Part shown: positions 17,952 through 28,687 of the stretch, one piece after another
How the letters are laid out: every line of letters starts with the position of its first letter
How positions within the stretch are numbered: the first letter of the stretch is position 1
Source of the DNA: Acidobacteriota bacterium
GTDB taxonomy: Bacteria > Acidobacteriota > Blastocatellia > Pyrinomonadales > Pyrinomonadaceae
Length of the DNA: 64,000 nt
Direction of reading: 5' to 3'
Assembly (NCBI GenBank): GCA_019639155.1
Contig: JAHBSJ010000009.1
Location: 62,001 to 126,000, forward strand
The notes under the pieces: model-generated
What the model was told of the DNA's origin: nothing
What the model saw: only the letters and a program-made list of their open reading frames with translations
Database searches by the model: none
Translations under genes and position numbers: made by a program

Positions 17952-18389
17952 TTATTTCTTCTTGATCTTTGAGATCGTTTTGCCAACGGTCTTGACGGGC
18001 GAGTCCATGTCCTCGATGGCGAATCTGAGCGCCTCTTTGACGAGTGCAGTGACCTTTGAGTTTCTGTAATCGCTCGGCTGCTTTACGTCGATATGCCGGA
18101 TCAGATTTCCTGTGCCTGTCAGCAGCTTGTGCGGATCGTCGATCAGCCTGCCTTTGTTAAAGCCGAGATTCACATGGTTGGTGTATATCGGCAGCATGCA
18201 GAACGCATCCGACAGTTTTTCGGAAACCGAAAAGACCGACGTCAAGGCATGAGTGTGATAAAGCAGCTCGTTGCTGTCAGGGCAGAGTCCCAAAAGGAAA
18301 TTCCTGAGGTCGCAAAATAGCTCGACAAGCTCCGGCTCCTTAAAACTCAGCAACGCGAGGAAGTCAGGATGTAAAGGCCGCGCCGTCAT
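17952..18389 (-). CDS. DUF1801 domain protein
   Basis: This protein of about 145 aa has the DUF1801 pattern: NELLYHTHALTSVFSVSE, then YTNHVNLGFNKG and TGNLIRHIDVK, followed by a lysine-rich end. The start at 18389 has AGGAAAG just upstream. The same frame stays open past it to about 18692, but that part is antisense-strand shadow inside thiC. Family role is unknown; the fold is small and cytoplasmic. It ends about 60 bases from the convergent gene at 17246. Confidence 0.75.
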   Translation of the reverse strand: MTARPLHPDFLALLSFKEPELVELFCDLRNFLLGLCPDSNELLYHTHALTSVFSVSEKLSDAFCMLPIYTNHVNLGFNKGRLIDDPHKLLTGTGNLIRHIDVKQPSDYRNSKVTALVKEALRFAIEDMDSPVKTVGKTISKIKKK

Positions 18390-18403
18390 GAAACTTTCCT
18401 GCC

Positions 18404-20480
<2,077 letters not shown>

Positions 20481-20527
20481 TTGCTTAGGCTTCCATCTTA
20501 CGCTTTTCGCACAGCGGCGGGCAATTT

Positions 20528-20657
20528 CGGCAACCGAAAGCGTGCCGCGGTGCGTCAAAGCCTGTACTATGGAAACTATGCGAGCGATCTTATTTATGGC
20601 GTTGTTGCCGTTTGCGGTGCTTTTCGGCTGCTCTAACGCGGCGCCGACCGGCGGCAT
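20528..20657 (+). repeat. 130-bp direct repeat, copy 1
   Basis: It is identical to 23905-24034 except at two positions (CTCTAACGC versus CTCCAATGC). It carries the promoter-proximal leader, start codon and lipoprotein signal of the sugar dehydrogenase gene, but here the coding part stops after nine further bases. It lies beside the thiC riboswitch and must also contain or border the thiC promoter. Confidence 0.95.
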
Positions 20658-20664
20658 GCTTTGA
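20569..20664 (+). pseudogene. Truncated 5' copy of the sugar dehydrogenase gene (31 codons)
   Basis: METMRAILFMALLPFAVLFG followed by C21, the lipobox cysteine, then SNAAPTGGML and a stop. The first 29 residues are identical to those of the intact gene at 23946; only the last two, Met-Leu, differ from it. If expressed it would give an 11-residue lipopeptide. More likely it is a relic of the duplication that brackets the 20931-23794 module. Confidence 0.75.
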
Positions 20665-20930
20665 TACGATCGGCCGCGGCCGCGGCTCGCATTCCTGCCT
20701 CAGTTGCATTCACACATTTTTTCACTTTTTTTGACGGATTTCCCCGCCTATCCCTGCGTTAGTTAATGAAGGGCAAATTTCGGCTTTCCGAAGCATTTGA
20801 AGTCGGTAGACCGTCATTCAGCCTGATCATGCTGGAAATAAAGAGTTGGGAACCGGGCCAATGATCTGCCCGCGATCCAAAGACAGGAGGAGTTATTTTC
20901 TCGGAAGCTCACTGAGAATGGGGAGATACC

Positions 20931-23249
20931 ATGACCGGAAGAAAATTTATCGCGATACAGTTCATTCTTGCCGTTTCGATCTTTGCAGGCACGATATCGG
21001 CTCAGACGACGGAGTTCGCCTATCAGGGCCGGCTGCTGGATGCGGGCCTGCCGCCGACGGCCGTTTATGACATTCAATTCACGCTTTGGGATTCGCTGGT
21101 TTCGGGGACACAGCTTGGCCCGATCGAGACCAAGACGGGAGTTTCGGTAACGGCCGGCGTATTCACGGTCAGGCTGGATTTCGGCGCTCAGTTCACGGGG
21201 CCTGCACGCTTTCTGCAGATCGAGGTCCGCCCTGCGGGGCCCGGACCTTTCACGCTGCTCGCACCTCGGCAGCCGATCACGTCGGGGCCGTATGCGATAA
21301 GAAGCTTGAATTCAGCGGAGGCTGATTCGCTGTCGGCGGCTTGTGTCGGTTGCGTAACGGCCTCGCAGATAGGCGGCGTGAACGGCAGCACGGTTTCCGG
21401 CACAATCCCGGTAGCCTCGGTGCCGGCGGGCAGTGCCGACTACATACAGAACACCGCCTCACTGCAGCCTTCGAGTAATTTCAATATCTCCGGAACAGGA
21501 ACCGCGAACGTCTTCAACGCCGCGACGCAATATGACATCCTCGGCAGCCGAGTGTTGGGCGTAACAGGCACAGCGAATGTGTTCGCCGGTGTAGGTGCCG
21601 GGCAAAATAACACGTCGGGCTTTAATAACTCGTTCTTTGGCCGTGATGCCGGCCGGCTCAATACTGCAGGAGGAGGCAATGCTTTCTTCGGAGCATTCGC
21701 AGGATCCTCGAACACGACGGGCGGCAGCAACTCGTTCGTCGGATCGAGCGCAGGCTCCGCGAACACGACCGGCGGGAGCAATGCTTTCTTCGGCGCGAGC
21801 GCAGGCGCCCTGAACACGACGGGCAGCATCAACGCATTTTTCGGCTCGCAAGCGGGTCAATCGAACACCAGCGGCGCGGGAAACTCGTTTTTCGGCGGTT
21901 TAGCAGGCTTTGGGAACACGACCGGTTCCAGCAACGCATTTTTCGGGATGCAAGCAGGTTTCGCAAACTCGACCGGCTTTAATAACTCGTTCTTTGGTCG
22001 TGATGCCGGCCTGCTCAACACGTCCGGAGCGAGCAACTCTTTTTTTGGTCACAGTTCCGGCAACTCTAACTCTACAGGCGGCAACAACGCTTTCTTCGGA
22101 TCGAGCTCAGGCTCTTCGAACACATCGGGATCCAATAACTCGGTGTTTGGCTCGTTTGCCGGTCTTAACAACTCAACCGGCAATGATAACTCGTTCTTCG
22201 GCGCTGCGGCGGGTCGCGACAACACGATCGGCTTTGATAACTCATTCTTCGGCCGCTTCACGGGACTCAACAACACGACGGGTGAGGAAAACTCTTTCTT
22301 CGGCCGTTCTGCAGGCCAAAGCAATACGTCCGGCAATTTCAACTCGGTATTCGGCTCCTACGCGGGCCTGTCCAACTCAACCGGAAGTTTCAACTCGTTT
22401 TTCGGCAAAGATGCAGGACGGGTCAACACGACCGGCAATAACAACTCGTTCTTCGGCAATTCGGCCGGTCAGAGCAATACGGTCGGTGAATCGAATGCGT
22501 TCTTTGGCCGTGCTGCCGGTGCTTCGAACACGGGAGGAGGATCAAATTCGTTCATAGGCAACATTGCCGGCTTTGGCAATACGACCGGGGCGAACAACGT
22601 CTTCACAGGTGCCAGCGCAGGCCTCTCAAATACGACAGGCAGCAACAACACTGCCGTTGGCTCCGGAGCGAATGTCAGCGCGGGCAATCTCACCTTTGCA
22701 ACGGCGATCGGTTCACAGGCCGTAGTCACATCAAGCAATCAAATACAGATCGGACGTAACGGCTCTGACACGGTCAGGATCGGTTCGCTGGCGGCCGCGA
22801 CGGCGACACAGTTGTGCATAAACGCTTCTAACGTGTTGGCGGCGTGTTCATCGAGTGCCAGATACAAAGAGAACATACGGCCATTCCTTGCAGGACTGGA
22901 TCTGATCACGAACCTTCGGCCCGTTAGTTACGATTGGATCGATGGCCAGGCGGCCGACCTCGGCCTAATAGCCGAAGAGGTCGAAAAGGTCGAGCCGCTG
23001 CTGGTAACCTACGATCAAAAAGGCGAGATCCAGGGTGTGAAATACGACCAGATCAGCATCGCCCTTATCAATGCCGTAAAAGAACAGCAAGAATTGATCA
23101 GCGATCAGCGGTCTGCGATCCGCGCGCTGCAGCAACAGGCAAAGGAACAGAATTCAAAGATCGCCGACCAACAGAGGCAGATCGAACTCTTGAAAAGGCT
23201 CGTGTGTGCTCAGAGTCCTTCGGGTGACGCATGTAAGGAGGAAAAATGA
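20931..23249 (+). CDS. Secreted repeat protein with C-terminal S74 intramolecular chaperone domain
   Basis: This 772-aa protein starts with a signal peptide (1-25). An N-terminal domain (about 28-140, FAYQGRLLDAGLPPTAVYDI) is seen in many secreted bacterial proteins. Residues 221-577 are 21 tandem 17-residue repeats of the form xxAGxxNTTGxxNxFFG, probably a beta-solenoid or trimeric fibre. The C-terminal S74 domain (from 642) has the Ser642/Lys646 dyad in SARYKENI, used in phage tail spikes for self-cleavage after trimer folding. A coiled coil (about 700-755) ends it. GGGAG precedes the ATG. Likely a surface fibre; its target is unknown. Confidence 0.85.
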   Translation: MTGRKFIAIQFILAVSIFAGTISAQTTEFAYQGRLLDAGLPPTAVYDIQFTLWDSLVSGTQLGPIETKTGVSVTAGVFTVRLDFGAQFTGPARFLQIEVRPAGPGPFTLLAPRQPITSGPYAIRSLNSAEADSLSAACVGCVTASQIGGVNGSTVSGTIPVASVPAGSADYIQNTASLQPSSNFNISGTGTANVFNAATQYDILGSRVLGVTGTANVFAGVGAGQNNTSGFNNSFFGRDAGRLNTAGGGNAFFGAFAGSSNTTGGSNSFVGSSAGSANTTGGSNAFFGASAGALNTTGSINAFFGSQAGQSNTSGAGNSFFGGLAGFGNTTGSSNAFFGMQAGFANSTGFNNSFFGRDAGLLNTSGASNSFFGHSSGNSNSTGGNNAFFGSSSGSSNTSGSNNSVFGSFAGLNNSTGNDNSFFGAAAGRDNTIGFDNSFFGRFTGLNNTTGEENSFFGRSAGQSNTSGNFNSVFGSYAGLSNSTGSFNSFFGKDAGRVNTTGNNNSFFGNSAGQSNTVGESNAFFGRAAGASNTGGGSNSFIGNIAGFGNTTGANNVFTGASAGLSNTTGSNNTAVGSGANVSAGNLTFATAIGSQAVVTSSNQIQIGRNGSDTVRIGSLAAATATQLCINASNVLAACSSSARYKENIRPFLAGLDLITNLRPVSYDWIDGQAADLGLIAEEVEKVEPLLVTYDQKGEIQGVKYDQISIALINAVKEQQELISDQRSAIRALQQQAKEQNSKIADQQRQIELLKRLVCAQSPSGDACKEEK
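21591..22661 (+). repeat. 51-bp coding tandem repeat, 21 units (17 aa each)
   Basis: Units run FFG to FFG with invariant glycine and near-invariant Asn-Thr/Ser-(Thr/Ser)-Gly positions. DNA-level identity between units is only moderate, so the array is old or under selection and not a fresh expansion. Two units share the longer block GFNNSFFGRDAG. Confidence 0.9.
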
Positions 23250-23794
23250 GACCAAGAGTAAGAAGTGGAAATAAAAGACGTCAAGTCACGGTTTGCTGTC
23301 TGCTGATGGCGGTCATGTCTATTTTCGTCGCTGCGTTCAATATCGCGGCACAGACCGGCGGGCCGTACGATCTGACGCATTCGGTAATAGCGACGGGCGG
23401 CGGCTCGAATTCGGCAGGCGGTATGTTCAGCGTCAGCGGAACCGCAGGACAGGCTGCCGCCGGGACATCGTCGGGCGGGACTCCATTCGATATTCACGGC
23501 GGTTTCTGGTTCCAGAACCTTGCTCCGACCGCTGCCGCCGTTTCTATAACGGGCCGAGTAACGACCGCCGAAGGCCGCGGGATCAGAGGCGTTCGGCTGA
23601 TGCTGTCGGCTCCCGACGGCTCGCGTATGAGCACCATGACGTCAACATTCGGATATTACGCTTTTTCCGGCGTCCCCGTCGGTCATAGCTATGTCCTGGA
23701 AATATCGTCGCAACGCTTCACTTTTGCAAACCCCACACGCGTCTTCAGCCTGCAGGACCAACTGACAGATATGGACTTTACGGCACTTCCCTGA
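23246..23794 (+). CDS. Small secreted protein with carboxypeptidase-regulatory-like domain
   Basis: At 182 aa it has a signal peptide with a basic n-region (1-36) and a glycine-rich segment (TGGGSNSAGGMFSVSGTAGQ). A C-terminal beta-sandwich follows, with SITGRVTTAEGRGIRGVRL and FGYYAFSGVPVGHSYVLEI. Its ATG overlaps the S74 gene stop (ATGA) and AAGGAGG lies just upstream, so it is translationally coupled. It probably partners the fibre at the cell surface, possibly as an anchor or accessory. No enzymatic motif is seen. Confidence 0.75.
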   Translation: MRPRVRSGNKRRQVTVCCLLMAVMSIFVAAFNIAAQTGGPYDLTHSVIATGGGSNSAGGMFSVSGTAGQAAAGTSSGGTPFDIHGGFWFQNLAPTAAAVSITGRVTTAEGRGIRGVRLMLSAPDGSRMSTMTSTFGYYAFSGVPVGHSYVLEISSQRFTFANPTRVFSLQDQLTDMDFTALP

Positions 23795-23904
23795 TGACAT
23801 GCGGGCAGCCGTGGGTCGGGCCGCCTGATATTACAAAACTAAATGCCGAGTGTGCTTTTCTATAGCTGCTCGGCCTTCTTTACAGACACTGCGGCAAACC
23901 GTTC

Positions 23905-24034
23905 CGGCAACCGAAAGCGTGCCGCGGTGCGTCAAAGCCTGTACTATGGAAACTATGCGAGCGATCTTATTTATGGCGTTGTTGCCGTTTGCGGTGCTTT
24001 TCGGCTGCTCCAATGCGGCGCCGACCGGCGGCAT
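23905..24034 (+). repeat. 130-bp direct repeat, copy 2 (5' end of the intact dehydrogenase gene)
   Basis: It matches 20528-20657 at 128 of 130 positions, with both differences near the 3' end. This copy reads into the full dehydrogenase gene, so it is probably the original junction. The two copies are 3377 bp apart and bracket the S74 module exactly in the thiC-dehydrogenase intergenic space. Confidence 0.95.
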
Positions 24035-25121
24035 CGAGAACACGGAATTTCAGACCGCCGACGGTGTACGGTTCAAGACAGAGACCGTCGCCGAAGGCCT
24101 CGAAGTGCCGTGGGCCTTTGCGTGGCTGCCGAACGGCGACATGCTTTTCACAGAACGCCCCGGCCGCGTCCGCTTGATCGAAGGCGGCAAGCTGCGCACC
24201 GAGCCCGTTTTCACGGTGCCTGACGTCGAGCCTTCGAGCGAAAGCGGGCTGATGGACGTGTCGCTGCATCCGGATTTTGCGAGAAACTCGTTCGTATATC
24301 TCGCCTACGCCTATCGCGAGGACGGAAAACAGGTGAAGATAGTCCGCTACAAATTTGCGGACAAAAAGCTGACCGAGCCCACCATCATCATCGAGAAAAT
24401 TCCCGCCGCACCGAACCACGCCGGCACGCGTGCGCGCTTCGGGCCGGACGGAAAGCTGTACGTTACGACCGGCGACGCGACGGACTGGAACCTGTCGCAG
24501 GACAATATGTCGCTGGCGGGCAAGACGCTGCGTCTGAACGACGACGGCTCGGTGCCGAAAGATAATCCTTTCGTCGGCAAAACGGGCTATCGGCCGGAAA
24601 TCTGGTCAACCGGCCACCGAAATGCACAAGGCCTGGCGTGGCAGCCGGGCTCGAGGCTGATGTTCCAGACCGAACACGGGCCGAGCCATTTCGAAGGCCG
24701 CGGCGGCGGTGCGGACGAGGTGAACATCGTCGAAGCGGGCAAAAATTACGGCTGGCCGACCATCTACGGCAACCGCACGAAAGAAGGAATGGAACCTCCG
24801 CTGGTCGAATACACGCCGGCATGCGCACCGGCGAGCGGTGCGTTCTACGACGGAGATAAATTCCCGATCTGGAAAGGCAATTTCTTTCTCGGCTGTCTCC
24901 GAGGCGCAAAGATCATCCGCATCGTAATGGACGGCCGCAAGGTCGTTCGTCAGGAAGACCTGCTCGCCGGCAACGTGGGCCGCGTTCGCGAGGTCGCCGC
25001 AGGGCCGGACGGCTATCTGTATTTCTCAACGTCGAACCGCGACGGCCGCGGCACGCCCGACAAGACCGACGACCGCATAATGAGGTTAGTTACGATTCCA
25101 GCGCCGTCTTCGCCGCGATGA
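23946..25121 (+). CDS. PQQ-dependent aldose sugar dehydrogenase-like lipoprotein
   Basis: This 391-aa protein has a lipoprotein signal, lipobox LFGC with C21. A six-bladed GDH/YliI-type beta-propeller follows: GLEVPWAFAWLPNGDMLFTE, then NHAGTRARFGPDGKLYVTTG and STGHRNAQGLAWQPG. It ends NRDGRGTPDKTDDRI. Members oxidise aldoses in the periplasm and pass electrons on through PQQ. The start may be METM at 23946 or MRAI at 23955. Its 3' end overlaps the convergent PPK2 gene by 32 bp. Confidence 0.88.
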   Translation: METMRAILFMALLPFAVLFGCSNAAPTGGIENTEFQTADGVRFKTETVAEGLEVPWAFAWLPNGDMLFTERPGRVRLIEGGKLRTEPVFTVPDVEPSSESGLMDVSLHPDFARNSFVYLAYAYREDGKQVKIVRYKFADKKLTEPTIIIEKIPAAPNHAGTRARFGPDGKLYVTTGDATDWNLSQDNMSLAGKTLRLNDDGSVPKDNPFVGKTGYRPEIWSTGHRNAQGLAWQPGSRLMFQTEHGPSHFEGRGGGADEVNIVEAGKNYGWPTIYGNRTKEGMEPPLVEYTPACAPASGAFYDGDKFPIWKGNFFLGCLRGAKIIRIVMDGRKVVRQEDLLAGNVGRVREVAAGPDGYLYFSTSNRDGRGTPDKTDDRIMRLVTIPAPSSPR

Positions 25122-25953
25122 GTTCTTCGCGTTGGGCGTCGGTTATCTCGGGATAGTGCAGGTTCATTGATTCGAGCCTATTCACTATGACCTCTGAGAT
25201 TGCGAGCCGCGTGTACCATTTCTTGTCGGCGGGGATGATATACCACGGTGCGGCGTCGGTCGAAGTCGCTGAGATGGCCTCTTCGTAAGCACGCATATAA
25301 TCGTTCCAATAGCTGCGTTCGCGGACGTCGCCGATGGAGAACTTCCAATTCTTTTCAGGCTCTGCGATACGCTCGAGGAAGCGCTTTTTCTGCTCTTCGC
25401 GTGATACGTTCAGGAAAAATTTGATGATGTGGGTTCCGTTCTCGGCAAGGTGCTGTTCCCAATCGCGTATGTGGTTGAAACGCTTATTCCAGATGTCGGG
25501 ATCGTTCTTGATCTCGGGCGGCAGCTGCTGGCCCTGCAATATTTCGGGGTGCACTCGGACAACCAGCACTTCTTCGTAATGCGAGCGGTTGAAGATGCCG
25601 ATCTTCCCGCGTTCGGGCAGAGCCTTTTGATGACGCCACAGATAATCGTGATCGCGCTCTTCGGCAGAAGGCGCCTTGAACGACGCGACCGAAACGCCCT
25701 GCGGATTGACGCCGCTCATCACGTGTTTTATCGCGCCGTCCTTGCCGGCGGCGTCCATCGCCTGAAAGACGATCAGCAGCGAATAGATATCCTGTGCATA
25801 CAGCATATCCTGCAGCTCGGTCATCCGCTCGATGTTGTTTTGCAGAGCCTCGAGCGCGTCGTCCTTGTCCTTCAGCCCGTCCGAGAACGCCGGATCGTGG
25901 TCCTTTAGGTTAAGTTTCGTGCCTTCTTTTACGCGAAATTGATCTGTATTCAT
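25090..25953 (-). CDS. Polyphosphate kinase 2 family protein (polyphosphate:nucleotide phosphotransferase)
   Basis: This protein of about 287 aa has the Walker A variant FQAMDAAGKDGAIKHV, the Walker B region IFNRSHYEEVLVVRVHPE, and the lid helix EKNWKFSIGDVRERSYW, all PPK2 hallmarks. It would phosphorylate nucleotides from polyphosphate in the cytosol; the class (AMP or NDP acceptor) cannot be fixed here. The start at 25953 (MNTDQFRVKEG) lies four bases beyond the kinase stop. It is the second gene of a kinase-PPK2 unit. Confidence 0.9.
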   Translation of the reverse strand: MNTDQFRVKEGTKLNLKDHDPAFSDGLKDKDDALEALQNNIERMTELQDMLYAQDIYSLLIVFQAMDAAGKDGAIKHVMSGVNPQGVSVASFKAPSAEERDHDYLWRHQKALPERGKIGIFNRSHYEEVLVVRVHPEILQGQQLPPEIKNDPDIWNKRFNHIRDWEQHLAENGTHIIKFFLNVSREEQKKRFLERIAEPEKNWKFSIGDVRERSYWNDYMRAYEEAISATSTDAAPWYIIPADKKWYTRLAISEVIVNRLESMNLHYPEITDAQREELIAAKTALES

Positions 25954-25957
25954 ATGT

Positions 25958-28558
25958 TTAAGATAATCGGCGGACCGCAAGGCGCATCTCTTCCAAGAAC
26001 TTGCGGTCGTAGTCCGACAATACCACCTTTTGCGATTCCATTTCTTCCATCAGCGAAAGGGCTTTTCTGTAGCCTGCGAGTGCGGACGCCTTTTCCGCCG
26101 GCGACCTCTCGCGTATCTTCGCTATCTCTGAATACACGGTCGCCAGGTTGTTCCGCGTGCGTTTGTCGCGAGGATATTCGGCGGCGACGGCGGTGTACAT
26201 CTCGACGGCCTCGTTGAAACTATTGAGAGCTGCTGCCGTGTCGCCGCGATTCTTTCGCGCTTCGCCTAGCCGCGTCAGCGATGCGGCAAGGTCGGCGCGC
26301 AGGCGTCCATTGCGCGTTTCAGTTTCAATGATGCCGCGGTAAATGCGGCTTGATTCTTCGAGATGCCGCAGTGCCTCGTCCGTCCTTCCGATGTCGTTCG
26401 CGGCCTGGCCGAGGTGCGAGAGCGTTTTGGCGAGACGCTGACGCGCACGCAGATCCGATGGGTCCGATTCCGATGAACGGCGGGCTATCTCTTCCGCCTT
26501 TTTTTGAAACGCGTAGAATTTGTCGTTATTTATCTCTTCGTTGATGTTGCCGGCGAGCCAATAGATCAGCCATCTGTTCTCGATCGCGTCCGTGTTGGCC
26601 TCGCCATTTTTTTCCGCGATGTCGATCGCCTTTTGCATCTCCGCCTCGGCCTCAGGCTGGCGCGATTCCCACGAGAGCGAATACGCACGCTGGGCGTAGC
26701 AGCTTGCCAATAGACGGTCACGCGCCGGCGACGCGGGAACATCCGTCAAAATGGCGATGGCGTTGTCATAGAGCGGTATCGCGTTGCCGTAGCTGCTCAG
26801 GCTGGTCTGGCCGACGCCGGCGTCGAAATTAAGTTGCGCGAGTGCGACGCTGAGATCCGCATCTTCGGGCCGCTGAGTTCTGAGGCCGCTTAGTATCTCG
26901 ATCGCACGCTGCAGATGCTCTTGTTCGGCGACGTAGTCGTTCGCTTCGCCAAGGACGCGTCCGAGAGCCCGATGGGTCGCCGCAAGTTTACGCCGCGAAT
27001 CTGCATCATTGACGCCCGCCGCATCAAGGTCCAGTCGTATCCGCAATGCCTTTTCGTAGCTCGCGACGGCATCGTTCAGCATCACGAAATTCGGGTTTGC
27101 GGGATTGCCCTGCAGGTCGCCGACCTTTTCATATGCGGCGGCCAGCTCAGCCTGCAGCAGCAGATCGTTCTGTGCCTCGGCGGCCAGATTGTCCAGATAC
27201 TCGACCGCACGACGCAGCATCAGCTCGCGTGCGGCAAGCGAGCCCTGCAGGCGCTCTATCTTTGGCGCGATCTCGAACAGCAGCGAATTCGAAAGCTGCC
27301 GCAGATCGTTGAAACGTGCCTCGGCACGGTCGCGTTCCTTTCGCGTCTCGTTGAACTGCCACGCCGTCGCCGCAAGGCCCGCGATCAGCGACAGCAGTAC
27401 GACGCCCGCAGCGGCGACGGCAACACGATTTCGCCTTATGAACTTGCCGGCACGATACGTGAACGTATTCGGCCTGGCAGTTACCGGTTCGCCCGCCAGA
27501 TATCGTTCGATGTCGCGTGCGAGGTCCTCGACCGAGCCGTAACGCATCAAAGGCTCTTTCTGCAGTGCTTTCAGGACGATGTTGTCCAGATCGCGGTCGA
27601 GGCTGAGGCCCGAAGTATCCGCCGCGACCCGTGCTGTTTCGCTTGGCCTCGGCGGATCGGAATCGGTGATCGTGCGGATCATCTCGTCGAGGCTGCGGCC
27701 CTCGAAACTGAAAGGCTTGCGGCCTGTCAGAAGCTCATAAAGAACCACACCGAGCGAGTAAACGTCGCTCAGCGTTGTAACATTCCTGCCCAAAAACTGT
27801 TCGGGCGACGCATAGCTCGGCGTGAACGCCCGAAAGCCCGTCTGCGTCGCGCTCGCGTCCATCTCAAAGGCTTTCGCTAAACCGAAATCGAGCAGTTTCG
27901 GTTCGCCGTCAGCCGTGACGAGGATATTTGACGGTTTTATGTCGCGATGGACGATAAGATTTCTGTGCGCGAATGCGACCGCCGAACAGACCTTCAGAAA
28001 CAGCCGCAGGCGTTCGTCGACGGTTAGCTTTTCAGCCGCAGCGAATTCCGTCAGCGGCCGGCCGTCGATATATTCCATCGCCAGATACGGCTCGCCGCGG
28101 CCGCTGACGCCGCCGTCCAGCAGCATCGCGATGTTCGGATGATGCAGATCGGCAAGTATCTGGCGTTCGCGGCGAAACTGCGATACGACCTCGCTGCCCG
28201 CGATCGACTGGCGTACGATCTTCAACGCAGCCTGCATCTCGAGCTGGCCGTCGATACGCTCGGCGAGAAAAACGCTGCCCATGCCGCCGCTGCCGATCTC
28301 GCGAATGATGCGGTAGTTGCCAAAGGTCTGACCCTCAAAATTTGCCGTGCCTGTGCGAAGGCCGGCCTCCAAATCAAGCGCGTTGGATTCGATGATGTTG
28401 CCCGTCTCATCCGCCGAAGCAAGGAGCGATCTGACCTCCGCGATCAGGCTGTCGTCGCCATTTACGGACGAGCGCAGGAAGTCTTCGCGGGCGTCGGCGG
28501 GGAGTTCCGCCGCCTCGGCAAAAAGCTTCTTGATCAGTTCCCACTTTGAATCTGACAT
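25958..28558 (-). CDS. Membrane Ser/Thr protein kinase with C-terminal TPR domain
   Basis: Of 866 aa, residues 1-75 are a helical N-terminal part. A Hanks-type kinase domain (82-353) has GSGGMGSV, lysine K113, HRDIKPSN (204-211) and DFG (224-226), with all catalytic residues present. One transmembrane helix (about 379-400) and a long TPR array follow on the other side of the membrane. This architecture is common in Acidobacteriota. It would sense periplasmic ligands or partners and phosphorylate cytosolic proteins. Cotranscription with PPK2 is likely. Confidence 0.93.
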   Translation of the reverse strand: MSDSKWELIKKLFAEAAELPADAREDFLRSSVNGDDSLIAEVRSLLASADETGNIIESNALDLEAGLRTGTANFEGQTFGNYRIIREIGSGGMGSVFLAERIDGQLEMQAALKIVRQSIAGSEVVSQFRRERQILADLHHPNIAMLLDGGVSGRGEPYLAMEYIDGRPLTEFAAAEKLTVDERLRLFLKVCSAVAFAHRNLIVHRDIKPSNILVTADGEPKLLDFGLAKAFEMDASATQTGFRAFTPSYASPEQFLGRNVTTLSDVYSLGVVLYELLTGRKPFSFEGRSLDEMIRTITDSDPPRPSETARVAADTSGLSLDRDLDNIVLKALQKEPLMRYGSVEDLARDIERYLAGEPVTARPNTFTYRAGKFIRRNRVAVAAAGVVLLSLIAGLAATAWQFNETRKERDRAEARFNDLRQLSNSLLFEIAPKIERLQGSLAARELMLRRAVEYLDNLAAEAQNDLLLQAELAAAYEKVGDLQGNPANPNFVMLNDAVASYEKALRIRLDLDAAGVNDADSRRKLAATHRALGRVLGEANDYVAEQEHLQRAIEILSGLRTQRPEDADLSVALAQLNFDAGVGQTSLSSYGNAIPLYDNAIAILTDVPASPARDRLLASCYAQRAYSLSWESRQPEAEAEMQKAIDIAEKNGEANTDAIENRWLIYWLAGNINEEINNDKFYAFQKKAEEIARRSSESDPSDLRARQRLAKTLSHLGQAANDIGRTDEALRHLEESSRIYRGIIETETRNGRLRADLAASLTRLGEARKNRGDTAAALNSFNEAVEMYTAVAAEYPRDKRTRNNLATVYSEIAKIRERSPAEKASALAGYRKALSLMEEMESQKVVLSDYDRKFLEEMRLAVRRLS

Positions 28559-28609
28559 TACGTGCGATGGTTCACGTCGATTTTAGGCGAAATTCGCTGA
28601 AAATTGCGA

Positions 28610-28661
28610 GTAACATTTTCGCCGCCGTGAAAAATTCGTTTCGGTTTGCCGAAAATGTTAC
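28610..28661. promoter_or_regulatory. Perfect 12-bp inverted repeat between the kinase and bshA
   Basis: GTAACATTTTCG (28610-28621) and its exact complement CGAAAATGTTAC (28650-28661) are separated by 28 bp in the 128-bp divergent spacer. This may be an operator or a binding site pair serving both promoters. The GAGAGGTGAG ribosome site of bshA lies just downstream. Confidence 0.55.
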
Positions 28662-28687
28662 GATTTTTATTTGCCGAGAGGTGAGTA

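Noticed and set aside
20658..20930. A regulatory RNA upstream of the S74 gene
   Set aside because: The stretch has runs of T and a GGGAG ribosome site but no conserved riboswitch core or strong hairpin that I could identify.
21591..22661. CRISPR array
   Set aside because: The periodic 51-bp units are fully coding, without unique spacers between constant repeats, and are diverged at DNA level.
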